In this document: one piece after another, positions 12,343-22,686 of the stretch
How positions within the stretch are numbered: the stretch's first letter is position 1
How the letters are laid out: each line of letters begins with the position of its first letter
Assembly: GCA_949752735.1 (NCBI GenBank)
Contig: OX457040.1
Span: 51,001 to 115,000 of the forward strand
Length of the DNA stretch: 64,000 nucleotides
Reading direction: 5' to 3'
Origin: Lumbricus terrestris
Taxonomy: Eukaryota > Annelida > Clitellata > Crassiclitellata > Lumbricidae
Made by a program: the position numbers and the translations under genes
Notes under the pieces: generated by a model
Told to the model about the DNA's origin: nothing
Databases searched by the model: none
Seen by the model: the letters and a program-made list of their open reading frames with translations, nothing else

Positions 12343-12934
12343 GCCGTCGAAATAGCCCCGTCAAAACAGCCCGTGTAAACAGTTCCGCGAATGCATCCCG
12401 CTTCAATTTCTCAAGCGTTTTATCATTCATCCAGCTTCTATTTAATATATAAAATACCTTCATCCTGTTTCCATTTCTCAAGCGTTTTATCATTCATCCA
12501 GCTGCTATTTAATAAATAAATTAACTTTATCCCGCTTCTATTTAATCTATAAAATACGTTGATCCCGCTTCGATCTCTAAAGCTAAAAAAACGATAAAAA
12601 GCTTAAGAAATGGATGCTGAATGAAGGTTTTATTGATCTTAAATAGAACCTGGATGAATGATAAAACGCTTAAGAAATGGAAGCGGGATGAAGGTATTTT
12701 ATGCATATAAATAGAAGCTGGATGAATAATTTCGTCGGTCTATTTTTTCACAAAAACCGTGTGCTATTCCGCGACTTTGTCGAACCCCGACAAAATAGCC
12801 CCGGGTTGTTCTGACGGGGTTATTTTGACGGGGTTATTGTGTCGCCGAGCGATTTTGACGGGATTGTTTTGTCTTTGGGCGATTATGACGAGGCTGTTTT
12901 AACGGGGCTATTTTGACCGGGCTATTACGACGGG
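12343..12934. mobile_element. Foldback-like element B
   Basis: The left end (12343-12393) reads CCGTCGAAATAGCCCCGTC followed by AAAACAGCCC iterons. The right end (about 12780-12934) is the inverted counterpart, iterating GACGGGGYTATTTT. Between them lies the same 34-35-bp unit as in element A. Here it is itself inverted: 12395-12590 carries the complement (TCAAGCGTTTTATCATTCAT), and 12597-12740 carries the forward orientation (GATGAATGATAAAACGCTTA). The whole element could fold into a long hairpin. No convincing target duplication was found. It has no coding capacity. Confidence 0.65.
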
Positions 12935-13027
12935 GTGCCCGGCGCTAGCACCCCGCACTCTCCGGTTGGGGGCTTCAAGTTTGCAAGGGGTCTTGTATCC
13001 AAAGCAGCAGGACGGTGAACGAGACAG

Positions 13028-13462
13028 AGAAGTAGGCGAAGGAGGAGGAAGAGGAGGAGGAGAATTGAAATGACTCTTTGCATAAATGTCTTCCATTATC
13101 GTTGTCGTAAAGAAATCATGTCGTCTCTTCATCTACGTAATTACTTTTCCGGGCGCCGCAGATACGACGAGCGCTAGAAGAGGTTGGATCGAAATGATGT
13201 GTACACAGGTCATAATCGGAGGAAGCAGAGGAAGAAGAAGAGCAGGAGGAGCAGGAACAAGAGAAGGAGGATGAGCAAGAGGAGTAGGGACAAGAAGAGG
13301 CGGAAGAGGAAGAGGAGGAGGAGGAGGGAAAAGGAGAGGGGGAAGATGAGGAGAGGAGAAAGAGGAGGAGGTGCAAGAGGAGGAGAGGCAAGGGGAGGAG
13401 GAGAAGAGGAGAATGACGAGAAGGAGTAGGAGAAGGAGGAGAAGGAAGAGGAGGAGGAGGAT

Positions 13463-13494
<32 letters not shown>

Positions 13495-14655
13495 GGAGGA
13501 TGAGAATGAAGAAGAAGAGGAGGACGAGAAGGAAGGAGGAGAAGTAGAAGCAAGAGCGAACGGAGGAGAAAGAGCAGGTAAAGGAGGAGCAGGAGCAAGA
13601 GCAGGGGCATGAGGAGGAAAAGCATGAAGAGAAGGAGAAAGGCGGAGGAGGTAGAGGAGGAAGAGGAAACATAAGAAAAGGAGATGTAGTAGAAGAAGTG
13701 GAAGGAAGGATGAGGAGGACAACGAGAAGGAACAAGAGTAAGAGGAATAGGAGCAAGACGAGGCGAAGAAGGTAGACGAGAATAAGGAGAAGTAAGAGGA
13801 GGAAGAATAGAAGGCGGATTAGGAAGAAGAAGAGGAGAAAGAGGAGGAGGAGGAAGATGAGGAGGAGGATGAAGAAGAAAATGAGGAGAGAATAGGAGGA
13901 GGGAGCAGGAGCAAGAGAAAAAGGAGTAGGAGCAAGAGGAGAAGCAGGAGAAGAGGAGGAAAAGAAGGAGGAGAAGGAGGAGAAGGAAGAGGAGAACGGG
14001 GAAGAGGATGAGGAGAAGGAAGAGGAAGAGAAGGAGGCTAAAAAGGAGGAGGAAGAAGAAGAAGAAGAAGAAAAGAAGAGGACGGATGGGAGGAGAAGAA
14101 GGAGAGGAGGAGCAGGAGGAGCAGGAGGGAGAAGACGAGGAGTAATAGGGAGAAGAAAAGGAGGAGAAAATAGGAGGAAGGGCGAGGAGCAAGAGAATAA
14201 GAAGTAGGAGCAAGAGGATGAGTAGGAGAGGAGGAGGAGAAGGAGTAGAAAGAAAAGGAGGAAGAGGATGAGGAGAAAGAGGAGGAAATGAGGAAAAGGA
14301 GGAAGAAGAGGAGAAAGAAGAACAGGAGGAGTAGGAGGAGAAGGATGGGAGAATGACAGAAGAAGGAGGAGCAAGAGCATGAGGAGTAGGAGCAGGAGGA
14401 AGAGGAGGATCAACAGGAGGAGCTGGAACAAGAGCGGGAGCAGGACTAGGAGGAGCAGGAAGAGGAGGAGGAAGAAGAAAAGGAGTGGGAGGAGGAGGAA
14501 GAGGGGGAGGAGGTGGAGGAGGAGGAGAAGTAGGGAGGATGAGGAGGAGTAAGAGGAGGAAGAGGAGGAGCAGGGGAGAAGAGGAGGAAGAGGAGGAGGA
14601 GGGGAGAAGGGCAACGAGAGAGAAATGGGAGGAACGGAGAAGGAGAGGAAGGTCA
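13028..14655 (+). repeat. Long polypurine (GGA/GAA) tract
   Basis: The plus strand is almost entirely A and G from about 13212 to 14655, mainly GGA, GAA and GGAGAA units, with a small leading tract at 13028-13065. Scattered C and T break the purity. The long Ser/Pro/Leu-rich frames on the minus strand are artefacts of the CTC/TCC composition. Such tracts can form triplex (H-DNA) structures; that is general knowledge, not shown here. Confidence 0.9.
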
Positions 14656-15127
14656 AACATCGATACAGATATTGCACCACTTGCTAATGCCGTTTGCTGG
14701 CTGTCGTCGTATCCATTTGCCGCACCGCCTCCTCCTCCTTTGGCTGATAATAATTATGCTGAGTATCATGTATGGGTGTATAATTATATGGTCGCATGGA
14801 TGAAGCAAAGAGGTCAGGGTATAATAGGTCGCTTAGGACAAAGAGAATGCGGAATGGAAGCAGAAAGGAACAATGGATCAATATCACGATCACAGTAACT
14901 GTACAGAGTCTATACCATGCAGCTGCTTGCCATTGTCCACGAAATCACAGAAAGGTCACTAATTCGAAAATAGACCTGGGAGTGACTTTGGTCAGCCAAT
15001 CTGACCCCATTTGACCCTAAAGTGACTTGAGGTCGACTTGAAGTCGACGACATAGAGCGAAAATGACTTGACCCGACTTGGCATGTATAAAATGACCTAC
15101 CTAATTCATCATCGTTATTTGAATTCG
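14656..15127. other. Unassigned sequence
   Basis: No gene or recognised element. It contains several TGACTTGA/TGACCC words at about 14980-15105 that may be the edge of an unidentified repeat. Confidence 0.4.
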
Positions 15128-15862
15128 TACTTTTGGCAGACAACTCTAAAGTCTTCATATCTCACACGAATTACGATTACTTACTCAGGCTATTCAATGA
15201 AGAATTCTTAAATATATCTCAGTGGGTTAAAGCTAATAACTTATCCCTAAACCCTAATAAAACCAATTATATTTTATTCTCCTCTCATAGAAAGATTGTC
15301 CCATAGCACACAGAAATGTGATTATTTGAGGGTGTGGAGTTTGCTAAGGTAACCTCGGTTAAATTTCTAGGTGTTTTGTGGATCAGCATCTTACATGGAG
15401 TACTCATATCGATCAGATATCTCATAAAATGGCTAAAAATATTTGAATCATTAAGAGAATATCTTACCTGCTCTGAATATCTTACCTGCTCTCACCTAAT
15501 ACTCTATTGACATTATACTGCTCCATGGTTCAGCCGCATTTGAGTTATTGTAATATGATCTGGGCATCCAACTACAACTCTAGACTTTATATGTTGACAA
15601 TTCTCCAGAAAAAAATTGTTCGAATTATAACTGTCTCTTCTTATACTGCCTACACTAATCAGATTTTTTTTTATTGATATGGAGATTCTAAAACTTAATC
15701 AAATTACACCAATCATGTGAATTTATGTACAAATCGCTGCCCAATATCCTGCCAAATGAATTCACTAACCTGTTTAACCTTTATCTTACCAGATACCGAG
15801 ATCGTCATTCTATCACCTCAGAATTTCGCTATGTTAGAGTTTACCGCCTAATTAGAGGTAAT
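15128..15862 (+). pseudogene. LINE reverse transcriptase fragment
   Basis: Plus-strand translation in several frames gives the C-terminal half of a non-LTR (CR1/L2-like) reverse transcriptase. A stretch ending KANNLSLNPNKTNYILFSSH (thumb-region motif) is followed by VKFLGV and then by HLSYCNMIWASNYNSRL, with ILQKKIVRIIT after it. Stops and frameshifts separate the blocks, so it is a dead copy. The catalytic F/YxDD region and the endonuclease domain are absent. The C-terminal tail expected next is found at 18480-18700, so both may be one LINE split by the insertions at 15863-18470. Confidence 0.75.
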
Positions 15863-16019
15863 CAGTGCCCCAACAATTTTTTTTTGGGGGGGGGGATGTC
15901 AGAATTATGCATATGTTCCCAAAGTGGAACGTTGGGTCACTTTGACTAGTAAAAGCATCATGCATAATTGCATATGTAAAAATATAACTTTATCCAAATG
16001 ATGCAGATAGGCCTATACA

Positions 16020-17000
16020 ATTTTGTATAAGCTGTGATCCACAAAGGTTAATACCCCACCTCTACCCTAACTTTTACCTACCCCACCCCATGCCCACCCA
16101 TCCACCCAGCCCCACCCTTCCACCCCAACCCACCCCATAAAATGCTCAAGATATGAAATTTATGAAAAATATCGTTTCAATTTGTTTTCAAACCGTTCCT
16201 ACCGCGCAATTACCCTGACCGACCGCATCCCACAAACCCATGCACTTCAGTCCCCAGTCCCAACTCCGCCACCCCACCCCACCTTCCCCAAATTCGCCCC
16301 TCACACAGACCACCTGTCTGAAGTAATTTTTTGGTTTCTCGGTCAACCCTTCTCCTCACTTTGAACGCACCCGCTTCACTTCAACCCCACACCTCTACCG
16401 TCCAACCCTAACCCACCTCCACACAATTTCGGCCAACTCCACTCCATTCCCATCCCTAAGCTTTCCCCCATTCTGTAAAATGCTCAACATCTGAAATTCA
16501 TAAAAAAATAATGATTCCCTTGTTTTCACTTTGACCCTTTCTTCCCACTTTGACACCACTCGGCGCACTACAGCCCCATATTCCAACCGCCCTCACCACA
16601 ACCCACACCGCCCCATCCCACCCCAACCGCGCTCCAACCCCGCCCCACTCCGCACCCCTCTTAAAGTGAAGCGGGTGCCCATTCCTCTGAGTAAATTTTT
16701 GTTTTTTGTCCAACACTTCTTCCCACATCGCCCCACCAGGCTCACTTCAACCCATACCCAACCGTTCGACCCCACCCAGCCTCCACCCCAAGTAAGGCAT
16801 ACCCACCTCCATATCCCACCCCTCCATGCCGCCCCATCCCGCAAAAGGTTCAGCATTTGAAAGTCATGACAAAGATAATGTTTCACATTTGTTTCACCTT
16901 GGTCCCATCGCATCTTGCCCCGGTCCCATCCCCCCAATACCCATCTCATTCCCCAACATACCCTGCCCCCACACAGCCCTCCCTGCGGAAAAACGGAACA
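16020..17000. repeat. C-rich degenerate satellite, ~350-bp unit
   Basis: C-rich CCCCACCC-type sequence with a recurring phrase of the form AAAATGCTCAACATCTGAAA near 16138, 16477 and 16845. Each phrase is followed by a T-rich stretch and a CACTTTGACCC- or CACCTTGGTCCC-like phrase. This indicates about three diverged units of roughly 340-370 bp. No gene is seen. Confidence 0.7.
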
Positions 17001-17341
17001 ATGATATTGGCTAATCAGAACTCAAATTTACGTTGAAAACATCATGCCACAGAGAGCCAAACGCACTTCAAACTGCCATAACCCCAAACAAACTAATCAC
17101 ATTAATAAAAAATAATAATAAATGGGCCTATTAATAACAATATTAGGCGCAATAATACTTCTACTATTATTAATAATAGAATTCATATTGATATTGGAAT
17201 TACAATTACTATCAATGTATATTTTGGAGCGAGAAGGGCAAATTTCAGTATAACGCAAAAATATCGATGCAACTAGCGAGAGTGACCCAACGTTCCCAAA
17301 GTGGAACATGTGTAAAATCAGTTGCGTCGCTCACTCATAAG

Positions 17342-18141
17342 CAAAGCTCGAGGGTACGCGTACCCTAAAATAGAATACGTTAAAATACGTACGTACCTTT
17401 CAAAAAATAGAATACGCGTATGGTACGTACCATACACGAAAATTTTATGTATAGTTTACTCAGCGACCCATAGCCAACGTATAATCTGACGTCAACTGTA
17501 GGCCTATGCGTCATTGAAACCGGTACTTCCGGCAGCGCATCTGTAAATTTAATTCGATAAATTCTTTGGTTATAAACTTATGATTAATTTAATGCAAATT
17601 GTACTGTCTTTCTGATGAGAGCTAAGTACACGTCGCTGGTTTGAAAATTGGTGTAGCCTAACTCGAAAGTTGCAGTAGGCTATATCTATATAGCGTACGC
17701 ATCAGTCAGCGAGTCAGCGATGCCCAGAGAACGTGGGAAGGAATGGACGCACGTGAAAGTTTTGAAAAATGCGAAAAACAATTATTTCATTGAATGCAAT
17801 TTTTTCGACAAGCAGTTCTGGGTTGGATCAGGCAATCGCATATGAACACATCTTTGAAGTGCTGCAGCAGAACTGAGACGACTGTCTGACATTAGTGCAT
17901 TAAGTGCAATGTATACTGGATAAACATAGACCTACAATATAGCATTGCAGCAAATTACTACGCCTTATAGGCCTACTGGGTGGTAAGTGTTTGCTTAAAT
18001 TAAATTGAACATTCTTATGATGAGCAATGACGTGGTTAACGTATTTTATTTATTGTTTACGTACCCTAAAATAGGGTACGTTAAAATACGTACGTACCTT
18101 TCGAAAAATAGAATACGTATGGTACGTACCCTCGAGCTTTG
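17342..18141. mobile_element. hAT element with BED-finger relic
   Basis: The termini are CAAAGCTCGAGGGTACG and its complement CGTACCCTCGAGCTTTG. CTCATAAG flanks both sides (17334-17341 and 18142-18149), a perfect 8-bp target duplication. A subterminal segment of ~75 bp (TACCCTAAAATAG with TACGTACGTACCTTTC) is present near both ends in direct orientation (about 17359-17433 and 18060-18132). It encloses the relic of a transposase start at 17720-17845. It is presumably a deletion derivative of an autonomous hAT. Confidence 0.85.
17720..17845 (+). pseudogene. hAT transposase N-terminal BED-finger remnant
   Basis: A 41-codon frame starting MPRERGKEWTHVKV and continuing through NAKNNYFIEC and KQFWVGSGNRI before a stop. 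The spacing W...F...C...G(S) is that of BED zinc fingers at the N-termini of hAT transposases, which bind the element ends. The expected second cysteine is replaced by Phe (C-N-F-F), and the histidine half lies past the stop. No catalytic DDE region follows, so it is nonfunctional. Confidence 0.55.
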
Positions 18142-18479
18142 CTCATAAGGCACTACCATTAAAAATTTTGACCATAAGTAGGCACAATAGACACAATTCA
18201 ACCCAAATAGATGATAAAATCAATTAATTATCATGCACTTGTAATTTATATTAATTTTAAATATTTATTAGCATAAATGTCATTTTTTGACAAAATTGCA
18301 TCAAAATAATTATTTTATTTAGCTGCAACAGACTTGAAATAAAAGTACATAAACATGCCCACATCTTTGGGCGAGTAAATGAATATTTATTAGATGACTT
18401 ATAATAGGTTTTACCGTCCCTCAAAATTTTTTTAAAATATGTTCCACTTTGGGAACGTTGGGTCAATAAAGGTTAAGTC

Positions 18480-18700
18480 AAGCTTAGACTTTCACTCATG
18501 AATATGAAACAAGAAGTTCTCTTTTTAAGAACTGAATTTGCAAGAACAAACCCCCTCAAATTCTCTATAAAGTGTAGGGGTCCACTACTATGGAATAGTC
18601 TGCCACAAAACCTAAAGGCCTCTCCTTACAACAACCTATTTAAAATATACCTACGAAAGTGGCTAATAGTTAGCCTACCCATAACTGATATTAAATTAGT
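18480..18700 (+). pseudogene. LINE reverse transcriptase C-terminal tail
   Basis: Encodes FARTNPLKFSIKCRGPLLWN and then SLPQNLK, the typical C-terminal tail of CR1/L2-like LINE reverse transcriptases (R-T-N-x-x-K-F-S-I...G-P-x-L-W-N-S-L-P). It may be the missing end of the fragment at 15128-15862. It ends shortly before the LTR retrotransposon. Confidence 0.7.
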
Positions 18701-18782
18701 ATCAAATTATTTTGAATGTACTCCCTTTGTATGTGTGTTGAATTGATGTGCCCGCCCCTTGATTCGATATGATAAGTGTGAC

Positions 18783-20230
18783 TGTGACGCGCGGGGGCGC
18801 CGCCTGTCCTAACGTTTCCACCCCCAAATTAATGGGCTCTACTGTTGCGCGCCCCCTTAAGCGCGGTTGAGGAAATCCGGGTCCTAGGTCAAGGGTTTTG
18901 GTGTCAATGGAAGCAGGTTCGAATCCTAACCTAGGGTGTGAGCTTCTCTGGTTACCTTCTTCCTCAGGATGAGCCGATATTGGACATATGTCAGCGGTGG
19001 CTGTTAAGTTCACGACAGCCCCACTAAATGGGTACTTATCTGGGTTCGAATCCTCAACATTTCCCCAAGCTCCACCACCCACTTTACCATCAGCTACCGT
19101 CCTCACCATTATTTCACATTCTTTCTGGCGGGAATTTAATTGGGCTTGCTGCATGGAAACTAGATTTAGCTCTTCGGCTAGACTGGTTAAAATGCTACTC
19201 TGGCGCTCCATAAACTGCTCTATTGTTGTCATTTGCTTCTGTAATACGGCCGGGTCTAAGTCATCAGTATTGTCTGTAGTCCCTAACTCAAGTGTTCCTC
19301 CCGGACACATCTCATCTTCCTCTTGTCCTGTTCCTAAGACACTGTCCGTATCCCCGTCGGAGTCCATTATAATTTGATAGCAAAAATCACTTCACAGTTC
19401 TCTATTTAAGTTTCATTTATTGTAGAATTAGTCAAGCGACTGTCTGTCGTTCATTAGCAATTATTTACACAGCCGATGAAATAGAATCAATATTAAAGAT
19501 TCACTAATAAGGCCCTCCTAAAACGCCTATGTCCCTTGACTAGCTTAAGTTTTATCAGATCAGTTCACAGACTGACTATTTCACACCTATCCGATCAGTT
19601 CACAGACTGAATATACCACAACTAATATTTGCACCAAAATAGCGATACAAGTTTTATCTAATTACACTTAGTTCAGGTTCGAGCTCTATAGATTAGGTTG
19701 CCTATACTTCCCTGTTCCCATTGATATTTTAGGACAGCCGATCCACCGTTTTCCGTCCTGTAGAAAGTTATTGAGTCGTCGGCCGATGCCAGAATTTCTC
19801 CGTAGGAAGCGTATTATTAATTTAATTGTTGCCGGAAATCTTCGTAATTACACATCGATTCACAAGACATCGGAAGAACCTCGTCTTCTACCTGAGAAAC
19901 TGGCCAGAATCGAAAATACCATCAATTTTACCACGATTCACGATTTCCACCAGCATAGGTCTTACTCGATTCAATCCTGCAGCCCGACTGAAGGTTTGCG
20001 CGTTAATTTGCCGCAAGAGAGCGCTTCTTGGCGCCTAAAACATCGCGTGATGTCTAACCAATCAAAAATCGCACGTGGCGGAAAGTTCCATTGAAAAATG
20101 CATGGGAAGCTAAATATAGCGATGACCGCATCGATCAGTGCTAAGCATAGCACCCGTGAATTCGTAATAGAAATAGCGGCCTTACTTAAGTAAATAAGTG
20201 AGGTAGCTTGTAGCAACCTGGTTCGCTACA
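18783..20230 (-). repeat. 3' LTR of the Gypsy element
   Basis: A direct copy of 30488-31935 at an offset of 11705 bp. It carries the first 195 codons of gag (start codon at 19367). After the LTR edge that frame continues about 27 codons into flanking DNA and stops at 18702. Confidence 0.95.
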
Positions 20231-20245
20231 CCCCCCACAACTTAC
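20231..20245 (-). promoter_or_regulatory. Polypurine tract of the Gypsy element
   Basis: On the minus strand GTAAGTTGTGGGGGG lies directly against the 3' LTR. This is the position and composition expected of the primer for plus-strand DNA synthesis. Confidence 0.75.
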
Positions 20246-20306
20246 TCTTAAATTTACCAGTACCCTGGTAAATTTAATAATACTTCGGAGCTCGAACCGG
20301 ATACAT

Positions 20307-20468
20307 CAAGGGCGGATACAGAAATTTTCGAAGGGGGGGCCAAAGTCCTACGGAACCACTCATGGGGGGCCACGTCTACTTTCCGAGCAAAATAGCTGGT
20401 CAAAAATAAAGAAATTTCTAAATGGGGGGGCCATGGCCGGATTGGCCCCCCCCCTGGATCCGCCCCTG
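20307..20468. mobile_element. hAT MITE nested in the Gypsy element
   Basis: A 162-bp element. Left end CAAGGGCGGATACAG; right end, read inward, CAGGGGCGGATCCAG (13 of 15 identical). GGATACAT flanks both sides (20299-20306 and 20469-20476), a perfect 8-bp duplication. The interior is rich in GGGGGGCC runs. It has no coding capacity. Confidence 0.85.
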
Positions 20469-21019
20469 GGATACATAGTACTTGTATATCATCTAGCATG
20501 CTACAGCTCACAATGTCTCAGAAGTTGCATCAATTGGCATACAAATTTGTACAATGACTGATTATTAGTCAGTCATAAGGGTTCACATATGCCCAACAAC
20601 AGCTCTTAACTAATCGAGGTCTTCACACTGACCACCAAAGTCTTACTAATCTCGTCATTCACATAAACTGTCACAGTTTTTATCATTAATACCTGCCATC
20701 AGATTACATACATCATATAGCAATGATATCTCGGAAAGGTAAAACATAGCAATGCAGGACATAGCATTTCCAAGAGAACTCAGTAACACAATTGTATAGT
20801 TCATATAAAATAACCACTTGAAATCATATCTTCATTTCACGACTAGTGTTATATGCTAGATCCCTCGATACTAAATTATAGGAGCCTGGTACATCTAAGC
20901 GGTAACATTACTGCTTACAACCAACTCAGTAGCGTTAAACGAGGAATGGCCAGAACCATGCGGCCTTCTTAATAGTAAAGAGTGTTATAACTATCGCCTC
21001 TTCATGACCTCCTACCCAC

Positions 21020-22678
21020 CAATGTTATTCAAGTTAACTAAAACTAAAACTGGATTGAAGTTAACTGAAAAGTTCCATTTGAGTTAACTGAGACTAAAAC
21101 TAAAACTGAAAAGTTCTGAAAACTGAAACTAAAACTAAACTGAAAAGTTTAAAACTTAAACTAAAACTAAACTTGAAAGTTGAAAACTGAATTAATTTGT
21201 CTGTGTGGCGCACAAACCAAATGGCAGAAATGTTTGCAACCGTTATCAGCGCACGGTCTGAATGGCGCAGTTGTCTGACTCAGCAATAGCTGCAATAAGT
21301 GTTAGGCAAACATCCGGTCAAACCCTTTCTCTATCGGCTTTCTCTATAGCGGTCAGTCTATTGTAAAATTCGGTCAACCATAAAGATTGGCTGTGGGCCT
21401 GTGGCCAGTGACAAGATAGGATGTGTATAATTAATTTGATAACAATGCGTCAGTTAAACAGTCTGACATTGATTAGTCATTGTTACGGATGGCTGGGCAC
21501 CACTGACCACGGGGCGACCGAAGTTAGTTACATGTGTATTTACCGAAGTTAGTTACAGGTGTATTTGAAGCATGATCCGTGTAGACTGTTACAGGGGAAG
21601 AGTATGAATATTTGAACTTCAGCCTGTATAGATACAGGCACATGTCTATATACATGCAAGGTTCTTTCAATACACGATCTTGATATACCTATGAGGAATC
21701 AATGACCAGCATATAATTATGTTTGAAATCAGTTTGATGTTTGACATCTCAATGGACTTGTTCATGGTAGGCTATAGGACACAAGCTAGATACATCAAGC
21801 ATGTTATCGATCGAGACGTTTATAGATATGACAAATGAAGATGGAAATGGTTGTGATGACAGTGATGATGGGCTAATGGGCTAATTAATTCCATGAGACA
21901 CATTAGACATGGACACAAAGAATGCTGAACTAGGTAGATCAAAATTAATGTCTGTTGGTCTTCAAAATTCTATGTTAAGAATTTTAGGTGCAATTTATTA
22001 TGACTCTCTTACTAATTTTTGTCGTATAGTTTGGCACAGAGTTTTTGTAATTAGTATCTAAAACACTTTTCCAAGCCAAGTATTTTATGCTTGTACATAG
22101 CCTATTTTTAATACTTTAGCAATAAAGTGTTTTTACCTGTATTTTAAATACTTTTGTGATCAAGAATTAATATACTTATAATCAAAATACTTTTAAAATT
22201 ATTTTCCCTATGATTGGCCCTATGCACAGAATTCAGCAGTATGAACAGAATTAATATTAGTAAGTTTAATTTAAGTTTCTGCGCCAGCATTGCAGGCAAA
22301 TGTTGAAAAAAGTTTTCAGTTTGTGAGGTTTCAGTGCTCTGAAACTAAATCGGATTAGTGTTCCTTTAGAGCGATGAGTGTTTTTGAAACTAAACATGTA
22401 GTGGAGTGCTTCAAACTGCAGCTCAATTACATGAAAACATGAATTTAGCTAAATCTTTTGCTCTTGCTAATAAAAAAATGAATGTCATTAATAAAAAATT
22501 CAATTCCTTCTGTTGAAGGTTTACAGAAACTTAATTAGAACTGAAAAGTTCTGAAAACTGAAACTAAAACTGAAACTGAAAAGATCCGAAAACTTAAACT
22601 AAAACTAAACTGAAAAGTTAAAACAAAACTAAAACTAAAACTGAAACTGAAAAGTAAATTGAAACTTAAATAACACTG
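21020..22678. mobile_element. hAT-type element nested in the Gypsy element
   Basis: Left end CAATGTTATTCAAGTT; right end, read inward, CAGTGTTATTTAAGTT. CTACCCAC flanks both sides (21012-21019 and 22679-22686), a perfect 8-bp target duplication. Subterminal arrays of AACTAAAACTGAAAAG units follow both ends (about 21045-21195 and 22530-22660), in the same orientation. The 1.3-kb interior shows no transposase frame. End sequence and subterminal arrays resemble the element at 8458-9807, so the two are probably related. Confidence 0.85.
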
Positions 22679-22686
22679 CTACCCAC

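Larger units (their letters stand above)
17283..18465. repeat. Inverted repeat pair around a hAT
   Basis: TGACCCAACGTTCCCAAAGT followed by GGAACAT occurs at 17283-17309, and its inverted complement at 18439-18465. Inside lies a hAT element (17342-18141) with its own target duplication, leaving about 375 bp of older sequence. A third copy of the motif, with its palindromic core flipped, is at 15913-15939. This is probably a small nonautonomous DNA element; no clear target duplication was found. Confidence 0.5.

Noticed and set aside
14485..14898. Gly/Arg-rich plus-strand frame at the end of the polypurine tract
   Set aside because: The first half is a translation of GGA repeats; the second half has no recognisable domain.
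18910..19055. tRNA B-box-like words GGTTCGAATCC in the Gypsy LTR (also near 30620 and 30750)
   Set aside because: They lie on the strand opposite the gag coding sequence, have no A box or cloverleaf at the right spacing, and are explained by gag codons.
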